Shown: positions 38,186 to 47,157, numbered from the stretch's first letter. The stretch: 64,000 nucleotides of DNA from Chitinophaga silvisoli (GCF_003412465.1 NZ_QTJV01000007.1:248001-312000); one strand, 5' to 3'. Translations and numbers: made by a program. The notes: generated by a model from the letters alone, not told the origin.

Positions 38186-39529
38186 ATGAAAACTATGGAG
38201 CTAATCAACAGATTTAAAGCATATATCGCGGAAGAGAAGTTATACCACCCGGGTGATAAGGTGCTGCTGGCAGTAAGCGGCGGAGTGGATTCCGTTGTTA
38301 TGACACACCTCTACAAACAGGCAGGCATTGACTGTGGTATTGCACATTGCAATTTCCAGCTCAGGGGGGCAGAATCTGCCAGAGACGAAACTTTTGTAAC
38401 TGCACTGGCCAATGAACTGGGGCTGCCCCTGTACAGCATCCGCTTCGATACAGAAACCTATGCCGGTGATAAACGTATATCCATACAGGTGGCTGCCCGC
38501 GAACTGCGATATGCATGGCTGGAAGAAACACGGCAGAAACATGGATATACTTTTCTCGCCACCGCACATCATATGCAGGACAATGTGGAAACAGTACTCA
38601 TGAACTTCGCCAAAGGTACCGGCATTGCAGGCCTCCACGGCATACTACCGAAGCAGCAACACCTGATCCGGCCATTGCTTTTTGCACAGAAAGAAGATTT
38701 ACTGGCACTTGCAGCGGCCAATGGCTGGGGCTATGTGGAAGACAGTTCTAACCTAACTGTAAAATATACACGCAATTTCTTCAGACATAAAGTAATTCCC
38801 GTAATCCAGGAAACCTATCCTGCTGCCGTACCCCAAATGGCTGCCAGCATAGACCGTTTCAGGGAGGCGGAACAATTGTATACAGAAGCTGTAAGCAGGC
38901 ATAAAAAACGCCTTTTATTCAAACAGGGAGAGAACTTTAAAGTACCGGTATTAAAACTGCAAAAAGCGATTCCACTACATACCCTCGCCTGGGAAATTTT
39001 CAAAGAATTTGGCTGTAGCCCGGCACAACTGCCACAGGTAATCGACCTCCTGCAGTCAGAACCCGGTAAACTAGTAGAAACCCCCACTCACCGCATAATC
39101 CGCGATCGGGTATGGCTCCTGATTACGCCCCTGGAAGCGCCGGAAGCTCCATTGATTGTGATAGAGAAAGAAACAGGTGTGGTAAGCGTGAAAGGAGGCA
39201 CCCTGAAATTAAAGATCCGGACTAGTGAGGGTGCACCTATTCCTGCGTCTCCATTAATGGCATGCCTCGATCTGGATACCTTGCAATTTCCGTTGCTCAT
39301 GCGTCGCTGGAAACAGGGTGATTATTTCTACCCTTTAGGCATGCGAAAAAAGAAAAAGCTAAGCCGCTTTTTCATTGATCAAAAATTATCCTTGATTCAG
39401 AAGGAAAATATCTGGGTCCTGGAATCGGCCAAACGCGTAGTCTGGATCATAGGGATGCGCATAGACGACAGGTGTAAAATCACCTCCAATACCAGGAACA
39501 TGCTGGTGCTGGAGTGGCACCCTATTTAA
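38186..39529 (+). CDS. tilS: tRNA(Ile)-lysidine synthase
   Basis: Adds lysine to C34 of the tRNA-Ile CAU anticodon, converting it to read AUA. The 447 residues carry the PP-loop ATP motif SGGVDS (31-36), then IAHCNFQLRGAESARDE and TAHHMQDNVETVLMNFAKGTG. A TilS C-terminal domain has MRRWKQGDYFYPLGM and KKLSRFFIDQKLS. ATGs at 38186 and 38195 are both possible. Its 3' end overlaps the convergent receiver gene by 8 bases. Confidence 0.95.
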   Translation: MKTMELINRFKAYIAEEKLYHPGDKVLLAVSGGVDSVVMTHLYKQAGIDCGIAHCNFQLRGAESARDETFVTALANELGLPLYSIRFDTETYAGDKRISIQVAARELRYAWLEETRQKHGYTFLATAHHMQDNVETVLMNFAKGTGIAGLHGILPKQQHLIRPLLFAQKEDLLALAAANGWGYVEDSSNLTVKYTRNFFRHKVIPVIQETYPAAVPQMAASIDRFREAEQLYTEAVSRHKKRLLFKQGENFKVPVLKLQKAIPLHTLAWEIFKEFGCSPAQLPQVIDLLQSEPGKLVETPTHRIIRDRVWLLITPLEAPEAPLIVIEKETGVVSVKGGTLKLKIRTSEGAPIPASPLMACLDLDTLQFPLLMRRWKQGDYFYPLGMRKKKKLSRFFIDQKLSLIQKENIWVLESAKRVVWIIGMRIDDRCKITSNTRNMLVLEWHPI

Positions 39530-39977
39530 AATTCTGGATCAGGCTGCTGAGCTCCGGGAAAGAATGTTTTTTCAGGCAAAAATCGTAAAAATGTTGTGCC
39601 GAAACGAGGTATTCCTCATAAGTAAATGGCTTGACCATGTAGGAGAGGGCACCGAGTTGACGGCACTCATGCATTTCCATCACGTTCATGGAGGATGAGA
39701 AGATAATTACCGGGATATCCTGGTATTCAGGAATGTTCTTTAGTTCGCGTAAGGTTTCGGTGCCGCTCATCCTGGGCATATTCAAATCCAGTACAATCAG
39801 AGAGGGCAGGGTGCCTGCATCCTGCGAAAGCTGTTCCATATGTTGTAATACCTTCTCTCCATCTTCCACAAGCAAGGGCACGTCAGGCAGATTGATGGCA
39901 TTGAAAGCGTCTTGCATAATAAAACGATCTTCCAGATCATCATCTGCCAATAATATTTTCACATTTTTTTCTTCCAT
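39522..39977 (-). CDS. Single-domain response regulator (Rcp1-like)
   Basis: A 151-residue receiver-only protein. The ATG at 39977 gives MEEKNVKILLADDDLEDRF; an upstream start at 40037 would add 20 non-conserved residues. The phospho-acceptor Asp is in IVLDLNMPRMSG, the switch Ser in IFSSSMN and the Lys in YMVKPFTYEEYL. This type often pairs with phytochrome-like kinases; one is encoded 1.8 kb away on the same strand, but the two are not in one operon. It converges on tilS with an 8-base overlap. Confidence 0.9.
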   Translation of the reverse strand: MEEKNVKILLADDDLEDRFIMQDAFNAINLPDVPLLVEDGEKVLQHMEQLSQDAGTLPSLIVLDLNMPRMSGTETLRELKNIPEYQDIPVIIFSSSMNVMEMHECRQLGALSYMVKPFTYEEYLVSAQHFYDFCLKKHSFPELSSLIQNFK

Positions 39978-40186
39978 ACCTGTTTGCAACCAATTCCTTA
40001 TAAAGTAATGACTGAACTCCCGTAGAAAAAAATCCACTAATTGATTCTGCGTCCACAGTGGCGTTGTAGGGATATTTACTTAGCCGCTCAGTCCGGGTGG
40101 CCTCAGATTTCATCAGATGGCGTATTTAGCTTAGCTGGAGCCTTAATTCTGATACAGAAATGCAAAAAGCAGGCCGTGTAAAAAAG

Positions 40187-40224
40187 AAAAGCCGCTTTGG
40201 AAAGAGACCAAAGCGACTTTTAAA
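40187..40224 (-). terminator. Terminator of rlmH-rhomboid unit
   Basis: On the minus strand aaaagtcgctttgg pairs with ccaaagcggctttt (one mismatch) and is followed by a T-rich run, 17 bases past the rhomboid stop. Confidence 0.82.
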
Positions 40225-40240
40225 TATTATGTGCTCCCAT

Positions 40241-40870
40241 TTAAAAAGTAGGATGGATCAATTGATTCAGGAAGAACAGGAAAATAGCAGGCTTGAAAAT
40301 TATTGGGAATATCAATCCGAATAACGCGCCCCACAGGTGTGCAGAGTGATTGACACCACCAGCTACTCCCTGCATACGTCTATCCAGGTATACCGTCATT
40401 GCCACATATACTACTGCATACAGGATCAGCGGCATTGGAATAATAATAAAATAAATTTTTGCCCATGGCGCAAATAAAACCATTGCAAAGATCACGGCCG
40501 AAATAGCACCGGATGCACCCACCGCTGAATAGTAATCGTCGTTTTTATGCCTGAGATATGTGGGTATATTTGAAAAGATAATACCTAAAACATAAAACAG
40601 CAAAAAGTAAAATTTAGATTGGAAAATGTTCTCAAAAATTTCTTCAATAAAGCGTCCGCAGAAATAAAGGGAGAACATGTTAAAGCCCAGGTGCAGCAGG
40701 TCAGCATGTACCAGACCAGAAGTAAAGAAGCGATAGTACTGTTTGCGATCCCTGATCATGGTGGGACGCAGACTGAGATCGTAAATTTTATCCGGGTATT
40801 GGAACAATGTCGTGAGTGATACCAGGCTGGTGATCAGAATAATTGTAATCGTTAATGTAAGCCCTTCCAT
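40241..40870 (-). CDS. Rhomboid family intramembrane serine protease
   Basis: A 209-residue polytopic protein with about six TM helices. The catalytic Ser120 sits in AVGASGAISA (GxSG) and the catalytic His178 in NHSAHLWGALFG. Another conserved element, SGLVHADLLHLGFNMFSLY (about 51-69), provides the oxyanion-side His/Asn residues. It lies 41 bases downstream of rlmH on the same strand. Substrates are unknown. Confidence 0.92.
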   Translation of the reverse strand: MEGLTLTITIILITSLVSLTTLFQYPDKIYDLSLRPTMIRDRKQYYRFFTSGLVHADLLHLGFNMFSLYFCGRFIEEIFENIFQSKFYFLLFYVLGIIFSNIPTYLRHKNDDYYSAVGASGAISAVIFAMVLFAPWAKIYFIIIPMPLILYAVVYVAMTVYLDRRMQGVAGGVNHSAHLWGALFGLIFPIIFKPAIFLFFLNQLIHPTF

Positions 40871-40911
40871 GTTGAGTCAGATAATTTATATATTGTAATG
40901 TACTTAAAATA

Positions 40912-41385
40912 TCATTGATGATGATATTTTTCCCTGTTCAAAACCGTATACGCCCTATAAATTTGTTCTGTCATTATTAACCTTACCAGTTGGTGCGGGA
41001 AGGTGAGGGGAGACAGTGACATTTTTAGCTGCGCCCTTTCCAGGAGACTGTTATCGATACCATAGGCTCCGCCGATTAAGATAATCAGCTGCCTGGTACC
41101 GGCATTGGCCCTTTGCTGTAAAAAATCTGCCAGTTGCAGGGTGGTATGCATCTTTCCGTGTTCATCCAGGGCCAGCAGGTAATCCTGTGGCTGAAGCATA
41201 TCCATTATCATTTTTGCCTCCGCCTTTTTCAGCTCCGGCACTGACAGACTCGCCGCCTGCTTCACCGTAGGGATCAGCTTCAGCTCAAAATCCGTATAAT
41301 GCTGTAATCGTTTCTGGAAAACCGCAATACCATCCCTGATATATGCGTCATTCTCCTTCCCGATACTCCAGAGTTGTATTTTCAT
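40912..41385 (-). CDS. rlmH: 23S rRNA (pseudouridine(1915)-N(3))-methyltransferase
   Basis: SPOUT methyltransferase that methylates pseudouridine 1915 in helix 69 of 23S rRNA. From the ATG at 41385 it has 157 residues, matching the family (MKIQLWSIGKENDAYIRD); a start at 41427 would extend into the tRNA terminator. The SAM-binding knot motif LIILIGGAYGID and the C-terminal FPHQLVRLIMTEQIYRAY are present. A TACATTTG -7-like box lies only 6 bases upstream of the ATG, which would imply a leaderless or nearly leaderless mRNA if used. Confidence 0.95.
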   Translation of the reverse strand: MKIQLWSIGKENDAYIRDGIAVFQKRLQHYTDFELKLIPTVKQAASLSVPELKKAEAKMIMDMLQPQDYLLALDEHGKMHTTLQLADFLQQRANAGTRQLIILIGGAYGIDNSLLERAQLKMSLSPLTFPHQLVRLIMTEQIYRAYTVLNREKYHHQ

Positions 41386-41412
41386 GATCACAAATGTAAA
41401 ATATGCTAAAAG

Positions 41413-41446
41413 AAAAGCCCGATTCATGTAGATGAATCGGGCTTTT
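41413..41446 (-). terminator. Terminator after tRNA-Arg copy 1
   Basis: Perfect 15-bp stem (41413-41427 with 41432-41446) around a 4-base loop. On the minus strand it starts 3 bases after the tRNA discriminator and runs into a T-rich stretch. Confidence 0.88.
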
Positions 41447-41448
41447 TG

Positions 41449-41522
41449 TGACCTCGTCTGGATTCAAACCAGAAACCTTCTGATCCGTAGTCAGATGCTC
41501 TATTCAGTTGAGCTACGAAGCC
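41449..41522 (-). tRNA. tRNA-Arg (anticodon ACG), copy 1
   Basis: Minus-strand cloverleaf of 74 bases. Acceptor ggcttcg pairs with cgaggtc (G-U pairs allowed), D arm agctcaactgaatagagc, anticodon stem tctga/tcaga with loop ctacgga giving ACG, and T arm tctgg-tttgaat-ccaga. CCA is not encoded. It reads CGU (and CGC/CGA after A34-to-I editing). Identical to copy 2 over its full length. Confidence 0.95.
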
Positions 41523-41541
41523 ATTTGGCTGTTTTGGACGG

Positions 41542-41573
41542 CAAATTTAGAATATTTCTACTAGAAAACCAAA
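41542..41573 (-). promoter_or_regulatory. Promoter of tRNA-Arg copy 1
   Basis: On the minus strand TTTG (41573-41570), 20-base spacer, TAAATTTG (41549-41542). The -7 box ends 20 bases from the tRNA 5' end, exactly as for copy 2. Confidence 0.68.
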
Positions 41574-41641
41574 TTTTGCCATTTCTTTTTTAAAGAAGAA
41601 GGGTTTTGATCCCTTTTAGTACAAAACTCCTCTCTTTTTTG

Positions 41642-41715
41642 TGACCTCGTCTGGATTCAAACCAGAAACCTTCTGATCCGTAGTCAGATGCTCTATTCAG
41701 TTGAGCTACGAAGCC
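41642..41715 (-). tRNA. tRNA-Arg (anticodon ACG), copy 2
   Basis: Same 74-base cloverleaf as copy 1, base for base, 119 bases upstream of it in the direction of transcription. No CCA is encoded. Flanking sequences differ from copy 1 except around the promoter. Confidence 0.95.
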
Positions 41716-41734
41716 ATTCCCGTGATTGGGATTG

Positions 41735-41765
41735 CAAAAGTAGAATTTATTTTCAAATCACCAAA
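41735..41765 (-). promoter_or_regulatory. Promoter of tRNA-Arg copy 2
   Basis: On the minus strand TTTG (41765-41762), 19-base spacer, TACTTTTG (41742-41735), 20 bases before the tRNA 5' end. Confidence 0.68.
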
Positions 41766-41818
41766 AAAAATTATGCTTTTCTTTTTAACTAACTGATATG
41801 AGCCTATGAAAAACAATT

Positions 41819-44083
41819 TTATTCTACTGGTAAATAAATCCTGAAAATAGCCCCCTTCCCGATTTCCCCGCTGGCAGTGATAGCCCCCTGATGATTCTCC
41901 ATAATTTTTTTACAGATGGCTAATCCAATTCCTGTACCCGCATAAGTGTCCCGGTCATGTAGTTTGTAAAAAATATCAAAGATCTTTTCATTATACCTTG
42001 GCTCAAACCCGATACCGTTGTCTGAAATCCTGATGCAATAGAAGTTTTTATCCGCCGGTAAGGCTACCTCCCGGATATCCCTGCCTTTTTCCACCTGACA
42101 ATTTATATAGATTTCCGGAGATACTCCCGGTTGCGCAAACTTGATGGAATTTGAAATCAGGTTCGAAAACAACTGTCCCATCTGATGTACCACAATCCGC
42201 AAACTTTGCGGCATAGACTGTACCGAGAGCAGCCCTTTCTTGTTAGACAATTCCTCCTCCAGTTCTGCTTTTACATCCGCAATAATCGGTCCCAAATCGC
42301 CCAGGGTAAACATATTATTCCTGTTATTCATCATCGAATAGGAAAGAATATCATCTACCAGATGCTGCATCCTGCTGGCTGAGTTCCGGATCTTTTCAAT
42401 GTGTATTTTGATGACATCAGACAGGTTGTCACCACCCTCATACACAATTCTCGACGACATTAGCTGGATCTTACGCAGCGGTTCCTTCAAATCATGGGAA
42501 GTAATCCAGTTGATGTTCGACAGTTCCTGGTTGGCCTGTTGCAACCGTTCATTCAACACACGTAACCTGTTTTCCTCATTACGCAGGTAAGTGAGATGGA
42601 AATGATTCTGCAGAGAGGTAGCAAAACGGGTAGCCGCGTTGATCTCTGAGGCCCGCCATTCGGCAGACTGCTGCTTTACTATTTCTTTCCATATTTCGAA
42701 TGACTTCCGGGGAGTCAGCGGCTTGTCCCCGTTGTTTTTCCCGATCGAAGTCTCCGGCCGGCCAGCCCATTTTACAGTAAGCTCCAGTTCCTCCCGGAAC
42801 CAGATCACACAACTATCAGTTGGTTTCCCCATGGCATGAAAGATCACCCCTGAACCATATTTACTCATGGCAGCACCTTCAGGATAGCGTTTACTGAGAC
42901 AACTCGTAGAAAACAACGATGACTTTACATTTTCACCTACCCAGCGAATCAAACCCAGGATTTTTTCCCTGGAAGGCACCAGGCCCATTTCATAAATCTT
43001 ACCTTCATGCAGCATCGCTACGCCAGTCGCATTGGTAACCGCCAACAATGAGCTAAATTGCTCAAACTTCTGGCTCATATCTTCGTCCTGCTCAATCCGG
43101 TTCAACAGTTGCTGCAGGTGTGCCTCCACGTTTACATTGATCACATGCTCCTCCGCTACCTGCTGTACCCTGATCTGGGAACTCAGGAAATGCCCCTGCA
43201 ATAACGCAGCTTTCTTTTGCCGGGCTGAAAGATACAGTGGCTGGTGATGATGACAGGCAATCAGGCCCCATAATTTGCCTTCCATGATAACAGATACGCT
43301 CATGGAAGCACTTACACCCATATTTTTCAGGTATTGTATGTGAATGGGCGACACACTACGCAAAATGACATCACTCAGGTCTGGTTGCTGTATTGATTCC
43401 GTGGCAAGCGCCAACAAGGGAACAGGTTCATATTGTACATCGGGAATAAGGCGGAGCAGGTTACGAAGATAGAGCTCCCTTGCCTGAGCCGGTATATCGG
43501 TATGAGGGTAATGCAGGTCCAGGAAAGGTGGCAAATCCTCCCTGCGGGATTCTGCGAAAACCTCCCCATTGTAGTCTTTATCAAAACGGTAAATCATGAC
43601 CCTGTCGAAGCCGGTAATGCGGGCTGTTTCTACAGCGATATTTTGACAGAGGTCTTTCAGGCTTCTGGACCGTTCTATAAACCCAATAAACCCCCTGGTT
43701 TGATCAAATGCATAATCCGGGTCATCTTCATGGTCCAGCCGTTTTTCGAGGCTTAAAATGCGAAATTCTCCGGATGCATGAATAGTGACATGAAGATCAC
43801 CAACCGGAACTGGATGGAAGGGGGAGTTATCGGCATGCAGCAAAGGCTGTATCTTTTCCCAAAGGGCGGGATGAATATCGGTAAGGGACTTACCTAAGAC
43901 TTCAACAGGTTGTTTATCAATGAATTGATAGGTATTCGCACTACAGTAACGAACCACTCCATTCTCAGGTGACAGTATCAATAACATACCATGAGGTTGG
44001 ATACTACCAGGTATATGAATCGGCTCGCGGTCACAGTTTTCTATAGTCAATACCTGCTTGTTGACAATCTCAATTATATTCAT
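41819..44083 (-). CDS. Bacteriophytochrome-type histidine kinase
   Basis: A 754-residue soluble photosensor kinase. The order is PAS_2 (about 15-120), GAF (about 140-310), PHY (about 320-495), HisKA and HATPase. Cys17 in IENCDREPIHIPGSIQPHG is at the position where bacteriophytochromes attach biliverdin. The GAF domain has YPHTDIPAQARELYLRN and SPIHIQYLKNMGV, which line the chromophore. His530 lies in TSHDLKEPLRK; ATPase motifs are NLISNSIKFA, DNGIGFEP and GTGIGLAICKK. No haem oxygenase gene is in the window, so the biliverdin source is not seen. A light-regulated phosphorelay is likely; the partner may be the receiver at 39522. Confidence 0.94.
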   Translation of the reverse strand: MNIIEIVNKQVLTIENCDREPIHIPGSIQPHGMLLILSPENGVVRYCSANTYQFIDKQPVEVLGKSLTDIHPALWEKIQPLLHADNSPFHPVPVGDLHVTIHASGEFRILSLEKRLDHEDDPDYAFDQTRGFIGFIERSRSLKDLCQNIAVETARITGFDRVMIYRFDKDYNGEVFAESRREDLPPFLDLHYPHTDIPAQARELYLRNLLRLIPDVQYEPVPLLALATESIQQPDLSDVILRSVSPIHIQYLKNMGVSASMSVSVIMEGKLWGLIACHHHQPLYLSARQKKAALLQGHFLSSQIRVQQVAEEHVINVNVEAHLQQLLNRIEQDEDMSQKFEQFSSLLAVTNATGVAMLHEGKIYEMGLVPSREKILGLIRWVGENVKSSLFSTSCLSKRYPEGAAMSKYGSGVIFHAMGKPTDSCVIWFREELELTVKWAGRPETSIGKNNGDKPLTPRKSFEIWKEIVKQQSAEWRASEINAATRFATSLQNHFHLTYLRNEENRLRVLNERLQQANQELSNINWITSHDLKEPLRKIQLMSSRIVYEGGDNLSDVIKIHIEKIRNSASRMQHLVDDILSYSMMNNRNNMFTLGDLGPIIADVKAELEEELSNKKGLLSVQSMPQSLRIVVHQMGQLFSNLISNSIKFAQPGVSPEIYINCQVEKGRDIREVALPADKNFYCIRISDNGIGFEPRYNEKIFDIFYKLHDRDTYAGTGIGLAICKKIMENHQGAITASGEIGKGAIFRIYLPVE

Positions 44084-44261
44084 GCAATGGCATGCCGGGA
44101 ATAATCAGCATAAAGCTAAGATCGGCAAAATTTGATCCAAAGCATGATATATCTTGAATTGATTATTGCGGACGCACTGTGAATCAAATAAATGTACGCA
44201 TTTCAGAAGATGCGTCTATAAAAGTTTAACCGATTTTCTCCAAAAAAACGGCCGTATGACA

Positions 44262-46187
44262 CTATGGTATATCTCTTTTCCTCACCAGCGGAAACACAAA
44301 TACCCTCATCAATACCATCCCCAATGCAATTCCCATTAAAAACACCACCAGTACACTATAAAGGGATATATTCTTACACTCCACGGGGTCATCCGTAAAT
44401 CCTAAAAGCGGCAACCTTTTCGCCAGCATCAGGCTCACTGTACATGACAACATTGCCAGCACAATCACACCAATCCACACATACAGGACCTTCTTCCGCA
44501 ACTTCCAGTCCGATCCCTCCATCCTCACATTATACAAATAGAAGATCCCAATCAGCACCACACACACAAATAAAAAGATTGCCAGGTACCTGAAGTATTC
44601 ATCACTCTTATAATAGTTCGTGCTAATGCTACATGGATCCTTCAACAACTGATGAATCGCCCGCAATTCATATTTTATCCGCTGTTTAATCCTCGTCCAC
44701 AATCCCGGTTTCTCTACCGGCAGGGGTGTCAGCCTCACCTTATCCATCCACACCGTATCGACTACCACGAATTTATCGGTGAGTTCATCCCACAATTCCC
44801 CGTACCCATCATCTGCTCCCAGCGGACAAATAGCCACTCCACCCAATCCATTTCTTAACACATAGTCATACTTCACATCCAGCGTGGTCGGATCATTGAA
44901 CCAGATGTTGCCTATATAAGCGGAGGCTGCCGTCACATCATAACTCACCATGCTATCCTGTGGATACGCTTTTTTAATATCCTTATACGACATAAAAGAG
45001 TAAGTATTGCCCACCCACTTTATACCGTCATAAGGCAGCATCAGGATAAACTTCTCTGGTGCGATGTGCTGGTTCACATATCGCGACACCACAGGATCTA
45101 TACTGTAATTATTATTTCCTTTGAGGGGATCGCAACTTCCTGCCGGGGGAGGTGCACTTGTAAAGTTGATGATAAAATATTTTACCATTGGTGCCAGTTC
45201 CCGGAGGTCATAAGCCTTGTTTTTATCATAGGCAGGAATGGTTACCGCTACACTGTACTTTCCCGGTGCATTGTGATCAAGATAGTTATACAGGATGGTC
45301 ACAAAACGTGTAAATGCATCCCGCTCACTTTGCTTCACATCCCTGATCCATACGTTGACACCTGTGGCCTGCTGTGCTTCCAGTAATGGAAGGAGAGAGT
45401 CTACCAGTTCAAACTGCTGAGCCTCATTTTGCAACAAACCACTACTGCCGTTCAGCATAAACATTGTCTTACAGCCATATTTCCTGGCAGCATCCATTAT
45501 TTTATAAGAACCCGGTGGTGCAATAGAAAGATAACTCAGCGTGGTGAAATTATAATTCATATACGCATCACCATTATCCTTCGATTGAATTCCTATTACT
45601 TCGGCCTGGTGTGATAACCTGATCTTGTACAGCCGTCCGGTGGTATCACTCAGGCGCAGGGTATCTACCTGATCAGGCGGCCTGCCATACAAGGCACGGA
45701 TAATTTTTAAGCGCTGCTGCCGGGCAGTGTCTTCCTTCACTTCAACTTCTTTTTGTTGTAGCAGTGGTACCAGTTTTCCTGCCAGCTCAGTCATCTCTTC
45801 TTCAGTGATACCTGCTTTCACTAAGACAGTATCGGTCGTATGCCTGGGCAAACTATCGTTTATTAATTGCCGTAAGTAGGCAAAGTTTTGATTACGCTCA
45901 TTATCCAATGCCCAGTTCAGGTATTTAATGGCAGCTGGCGTAGCCACCAGGGAATCTGCAAACAAACCGTTCACGATGGTGATCATGCGCTGTTGTTCAC
46001 GCCTGCGCGCGTTCTTTCTGAACTGCAACATTTCAGTAATCCGTTTCAGCAGTTTCGTCTTCACAGCAGTATCCTTCGGCAATTGCTGGCACACAGCAAC
46101 AGAAGCAGTCAAAGTATTTCCAGCAAAGAAAAAGATAGTAAAGATGAATAAAATCAGACGGAAATTATTCCGCATGCAGGGTATCAT
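44262..46187 (-). CDS. Membrane-anchored GH18-like (probably non-catalytic) protein
   Basis: A 641-residue envelope protein. It has an N-terminal hydrophobic signal or anchor (about 8-30), a helical region (about 40-170), then a TIM-barrel-like domain (about 180-480) resembling the glycoside hydrolase 18 fold: FTTLSYLSIAPPGSYK, CKTMFMLNGSSGLLQN, VAVTIPAYDKNK, KFILMLPYDGIKWVG and GLGGVAICPLGADDGYGELW. The strand that carries DxxDxDxE in active chitinases reads GVNVWIRDVKQSE, so the catalytic Glu appears to be missing. Three TM helices end the protein (about 547-572, 581-603, 611-635). It is divergent from the eCIS operon. A binding or envelope-docking role is inferred only. Confidence 0.6.
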   Translation of the reverse strand: MIPCMRNNFRLILFIFTIFFFAGNTLTASVAVCQQLPKDTAVKTKLLKRITEMLQFRKNARRREQQRMITIVNGLFADSLVATPAAIKYLNWALDNERNQNFAYLRQLINDSLPRHTTDTVLVKAGITEEEMTELAGKLVPLLQQKEVEVKEDTARQQRLKIIRALYGRPPDQVDTLRLSDTTGRLYKIRLSHQAEVIGIQSKDNGDAYMNYNFTTLSYLSIAPPGSYKIMDAARKYGCKTMFMLNGSSGLLQNEAQQFELVDSLLPLLEAQQATGVNVWIRDVKQSERDAFTRFVTILYNYLDHNAPGKYSVAVTIPAYDKNKAYDLRELAPMVKYFIINFTSAPPPAGSCDPLKGNNNYSIDPVVSRYVNQHIAPEKFILMLPYDGIKWVGNTYSFMSYKDIKKAYPQDSMVSYDVTAASAYIGNIWFNDPTTLDVKYDYVLRNGLGGVAICPLGADDGYGELWDELTDKFVVVDTVWMDKVRLTPLPVEKPGLWTRIKQRIKYELRAIHQLLKDPCSISTNYYKSDEYFRYLAIFLFVCVVLIGIFYLYNVRMEGSDWKLRKKVLYVWIGVIVLAMLSCTVSLMLAKRLPLLGFTDDPVECKNISLYSVLVVFLMGIALGMVLMRVFVFPLVRKRDIP

Positions 46188-46587
46188 TACTTCGATTTAA
46201 TATTGTGACTTTGGGCGAGGTCAATGATGCAATAGTAAGCAATCCTCATAAAAAATAGACAATAATTTATTCAAAATAAAATTTGAATAATTTTTTCCTA
46301 AGCCCTATATTGCGTCTTATTAAGAATTCCTAGCCCGCAGAATTCAACACTTATCACATAAACATTTATGATGACTCCATGACTATGAACGTATCCTAAC
46401 GTTACGATCTCCTGTTTCCAGTATATTCCCTCATGCGTGTAATGCGCAATACTGAGAACTGTCTTCGTATCGGGCATCCATAAAATATAATAATTACTGA
46501 CATTGTAAGATCACAGTGTATGATCATAGTATGTGCTTTGCTAACATATATGGTTATACGGGTAGCTATTGCCTTAAAAGAACCGAC
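46188..46587 (+). other. Intergenic region upstream of the eCIS operon
   Basis: The 400 bases carry no gene I can support. They are AT-rich and should contain the eCIS promoter, yet no TTTG-N19-TAnnTTTG match stands out on the plus strand. A strong palindrome lies at 46267-46290. An in-frame extension of the first gene from 46516 has no family-like sequence and is treated as non-coding. Confidence 0.55.
46267..46290. promoter_or_regulatory. 9-bp palindrome, operator-like
   Basis: ttattcaaa and tttgaataa form a perfect dyad around a 6-base AT spacer, about 300 bases before the first eCIS gene and 80 bases from the divergent gene. It could bind a dimeric regulator or simply be AT-rich chance. 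Confidence 0.35.
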
Positions 46588-47151
46588 ATGATCTATGAAA
46601 CCCTTTCCTGCATAGCCGATGAAATCAATAAATATTTCAACCGGCAGCTTCATCTCAGTGAAGACAAAGTAGTGTTGTCGGCTATCGTCAACCAGGATGG
46701 CTCCGTGGCCATTCAGGGTGAAAATAAAGTGGTACTTACACTTATCAACGTTGAAAAAGAGTCACTGGGCCTCAATGCTCCGGGTTTCAATAATGGTAAC
46801 GTAACTACGCGAAGCATGCCCCCGGTATGCATCAACCTCTACATATTGTTTGCTGCATATTTCAGCAGTAATAACTATGCAGAAGCATTACGTTTCCTCT
46901 CATTTATCATTGCATATTTTCAATCCAGGAATGTGCTGACCAGTACAAATACACCCTCACTTGACAAGAGAATAGATAAGCTGATGTTCGAAATGGAGAG
47001 CGTGGGAACAGAGCGGCTGAATAATGTATGGGCAACACTGGGCGCAAAGTATATGCCATCTGTGATATACAAGATGCGTATGCTGACATTTGATGATGGT
47101 GTAATCAGGGAATACAGACCCGGTGTAACGGACCCTTCCGCCATAATTTAG
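46588..47151 (+). CDS. eCIS DUF4255 protein (Pvc16-like tail terminator/cap)
   Basis: A 187-residue protein of the DUF4255 / Pvc16 N-terminal family, which caps the distal end of the tube-sheath in contractile particles. I chose ATG 46588, giving MIYETLSCIADEINKYF, the usual family opening. Conserved features are KVVLTLINVEKESLG, PPVCINLYILFAAYF and YAEALRFLSFIIAYFQS, then LNNVWATLGAKYMPSVIYKMRM. In PVC clusters this gene is last; here it opens the operon. The next gene starts 6 bases after the stop. Confidence 0.88.
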   Translation: MIYETLSCIADEINKYFNRQLHLSEDKVVLSAIVNQDGSVAIQGENKVVLTLINVEKESLGLNAPGFNNGNVTTRSMPPVCINLYILFAAYFSSNNYAEALRFLSFIIAYFQSRNVLTSTNTPSLDKRIDKLMFEMESVGTERLNNVWATLGAKYMPSVIYKMRMLTFDDGVIREYRPGVTDPSAII

Positions 47152-47157
47152 GTATTC

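Noticed and set aside
37810..38208. N-terminal extension of etfB by 133 codons
   Set aside because: The extension is non-conserved, overlaps the divergent TPR gene and lies before the canonical MKILVCISK start.
41449..41715. tRNA genes as an integration (att) site for the eCIS region
   Set aside because: No integrase, no partial tRNA repeat at another place in the window, and 5 kb of unrelated genes separate them from the eCIS operon.
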